Both the position numbers and the translations under genes were made by a program. Below are positions 6,286 through 7,463 of a stretch of DNA of 7,463 bases, in pieces; within the stretch, counting starts at the first letter, position 1; each line of letters begins with the position of its first letter. The notes beneath the pieces were generated by a model. The model was not told the origin of the DNA. It ran no database searches and was given only the letters and a program-made list of their open reading frames with translations. Source of the stretch: Actinoplanes liguriensis (GTDB lineage Bacteria > Actinomycetota > Actinomycetes > Mycobacteriales > Micromonosporaceae); the NCBI GenBank assembly GCA_000715855.1, contig KL571239.1, forward strand, positions 10,170 to 17,632, read 5' to 3'.

Positions 6286-6380
6286 CGGGGCACTCTTGAG
6301 CTGGCCGGTTTCGTGGGTCGCGTGGGTGCCGCAGCCTCGGCGCGACCACAAAACCGGCCTGGAGCGAAAGGAGTGCCCCG
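6286..6380 (+). promoter_or_regulatory. Candidate cis-regulatory RNA: long rod-shaped leader sequestering the Shine-Dalgarno
   Basis: The 95 bases before the ACT-GNAT start codon can fold into a single imperfect rod. The basal stem is 12 bp (6286-6297 with 6369-6380; one G·U). It pairs the entire AGGAG (6369-6373) with bases of the CACTCTT segment. A GA/GAA internal loop follows (6298-6299 opposite 6366-6368). Next are 3 bp (6300-6302 with 6363-6365), a TGG bulge (6360-6362), and an 18-bp hairpin (6303-6322 with 6341-6359; one C/A mismatch, one bulged G) with an 18-nt loop that may form a small GCCG/CGGC stem. AUG follows one base later. No T-run is present, so it is not a classical intrinsic terminator, although a U-less terminator for the preceding gene is an alternative. 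I do not recognise it as a known riboswitch class. Confidence 0.6.
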
Positions 6381-6381
6381 C

Positions 6382-7437
6382 ATGGCGTTGTGGCGAATCC
6401 GGGCGACGGTCGACGACCGTCCCGGTTACCTGTCCGTGCTGACCGCGAGTCTCGCCCTGAAATCGGTCAACATCCTCGCCGTCCAGGTGCACACCACCGA
6501 GGGCGGCGCGGTCGACGACTTCCTGGTCGACGCGCCGGACACGATGACCGAGTCCGGTTTGCTCGCGGCGGTCACCAAGGGCCGCGGCCGGGACGTGTTC
6601 GTGGCCCGGGCCGAGGCGCAGGGTCTGGCCGACCAGCCCACCCGCGCGCTGGCGATGGCCGGTCGGCTGGTCCACGAGCCGGACGCGCTCGGCGAGACCC
6701 TGGTCGCCATGCTCGACGCGACAGACGTGCGCTGGCGGCCGCATCCGGCCTATGACCAGCCCGGCGTCCACGGTGGGCGGATGACCCTCGCCGATCCGGC
6801 CGGCGGCTCCTACGAGGTGCTCCGGGCGCTGCCCGCGTTCACCCCGGCGGAATATGCCCGGGCCCAGGCACTGGTCGAGCTCGCCGCCGCGATCACCCGC
6901 CACCAGCGGGAAAATGTGACGTTCATGCTGCCGGACGGGGCCGAGCTGACCCTGCGCCCGGCCGCCGCCGACGACCTGGCCGCCGTTCGTGAGCTGCACG
7001 ACCACTGCTCGGCCGGCACGCTGCGCCGGCGCTATCTGGGTGGCGGTTCGCCCACCGAGGCCCGCCTGCGCCGCCTGCGCCGCCTGCTCGAGCCGGCCGG
7101 CGGGGTGACCCTGCTCGCGGTCGCTCCCGGCGGCCGCGTCGTGGCGATGGCCAGCCTGCTCGCCGAGGGCGACCTGGGCGAGGTCTCCATCCTGGTCGAG
7201 GACTCCTGGCAGCGTCGAGGGCTGGGCACCGCCCTGCTCCGGCGACTGCGCACGCACGCCGAGCGGGCAGGGTTCGCCGCGGTGGTCGCGCACACCGGGG
7301 CGGACAACGTGGCGATGCTGCGCACGCTGCGCCGCCTCGGCCACGGCCCGCTGGAGCGGGACGGCGCCCTGGTCAGCGTCACCCTGCCGGCTTCGGCGCA
7401 GCCGGTGAACGACGAGACTCCCGCCACTTCGGGGTAG
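6382..7437 (+). CDS. ACT-GNAT fusion, amino-acid-regulated protein lysine acetyltransferase
   Basis: This is a 351-residue fusion. Residues about 1-75 are an ACT domain with DRPG (12-15) and GGAVDDFLVD (41-50). About 80-175 is a linker or middle domain resembling that of the preceding gene. About 178-335 is a GNAT acetyltransferase. It begins with LPDGAELTLRPAAADD (183-198), then has the acetyl-CoA loop QRRGLG (277-282) in motif A, with E267 and E273 as possible general-base candidates, and N309-x2-ML with RRLG (317-320) in motif B. Characterised ACT-GNAT proteins from Micromonospora and Streptomyces, as I recall, acetylate lysines on targets such as acetyl-CoA synthetase and are tuned allosterically by amino acids. 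Which amino acid acts here cannot be read from sequence. ATG at 6382 follows GAAAGGAG (6366-6373) with 8-nt spacing; a GTG at 6313 lies inside the leader hairpin and is disfavoured. The gene ends 26 bp before the window edge. Confidence 0.9.
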   Translation: MALWRIRATVDDRPGYLSVLTASLALKSVNILAVQVHTTEGGAVDDFLVDAPDTMTESGLLAAVTKGRGRDVFVARAEAQGLADQPTRALAMAGRLVHEPDALGETLVAMLDATDVRWRPHPAYDQPGVHGGRMTLADPAGGSYEVLRALPAFTPAEYARAQALVELAAAITRHQRENVTFMLPDGAELTLRPAAADDLAAVRELHDHCSAGTLRRRYLGGGSPTEARLRRLRRLLEPAGGVTLLAVAPGGRVVAMASLLAEGDLGEVSILVEDSWQRRGLGTALLRRLRTHAERAGFAAVVAHTGADNVAMLRTLRRLGHGPLERDGALVSVTLPASAQPVNDETPATSG

Positions 7438-7463
7438 CGGGCGAGCCGGGTGACGGCGGGTAC

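Noticed and set aside
6303..6359. Classical Rho-independent terminator after the first ACT gene
   Set aside because: The hairpin is strong but no T-run follows, and it is nested in a larger structure including the next gene's ribosome-binding site. A U-less terminator cannot be fully excluded.
6253..7344. A 363-codon minus-strand frame opposite the ACT-GNAT gene
   Set aside because: No domain is recognisable, and the plus strand has ACT and GNAT motifs and a good ribosome-binding site.
1..7463. Mobile elements, CRISPR arrays, tRNA or rRNA genes
   Set aside because: I saw no transposase motifs, terminal repeats with target duplications, regularly spaced repeats or tRNA-like cloverleaf sequence.

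Overview
The window is high-GC DNA with the codon bias of an actinomycete. The ACT-GNAT acetyltransferase, the GTGA/ATGA stop-start overlaps and a possible leaderless promoter fit the Micromonosporaceae (Actinoplanes/Micromonospora type). That placement is inference from gene content; no marker gene is present.

Layout. All genes left of about 5.32 kb are on the minus strand, so they read right to left: a 39-residue Cys/His-rich microprotein (5316-5197), a RibD C-terminal-type reductase (5200-4490), a 109-bp gap holding three DnaA-box-like 9-mers, a HerA-like HAS-barrel ATPase (4380-2635), the nuclease subunit SbcD (2613-1465) and SbcC, which starts at 1468 and runs off the left edge. The herA-sbcD-sbcC set is a compact DNA-end-processing operon. 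The microprotein and reductase are coupled by a 4-bp overlap.

Across a 209-bp divergent intergenic region rich in inverted repeats, two genes are on the plus strand. Both begin with an amino-acid-binding ACT domain. The first (5526-6236) is ACT plus a middle region with no recognisable catalytic domain. The second (6382-7437) has the same ACT-plus-middle layout followed by a GNAT acetyltransferase domain. They look like tandem paralogues, one enzymatic and one apparently regulatory, in an amino-acid-responsive protein acetylation module.

The most unusual non-coding signal is the leader of the ACT-GNAT gene. Bases 6286-6380 can fold into one long rod of about 33 base pairs whose basal 12-bp stem buries the whole Shine-Dalgarno sequence next to the start codon. 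The leader of the first ACT gene is also structured: its ribosome-binding site sits in a hairpin loop, and the 5' arm of that hairpin can pair instead with an upstream segment. Both look like candidate riboregulators and are untested.
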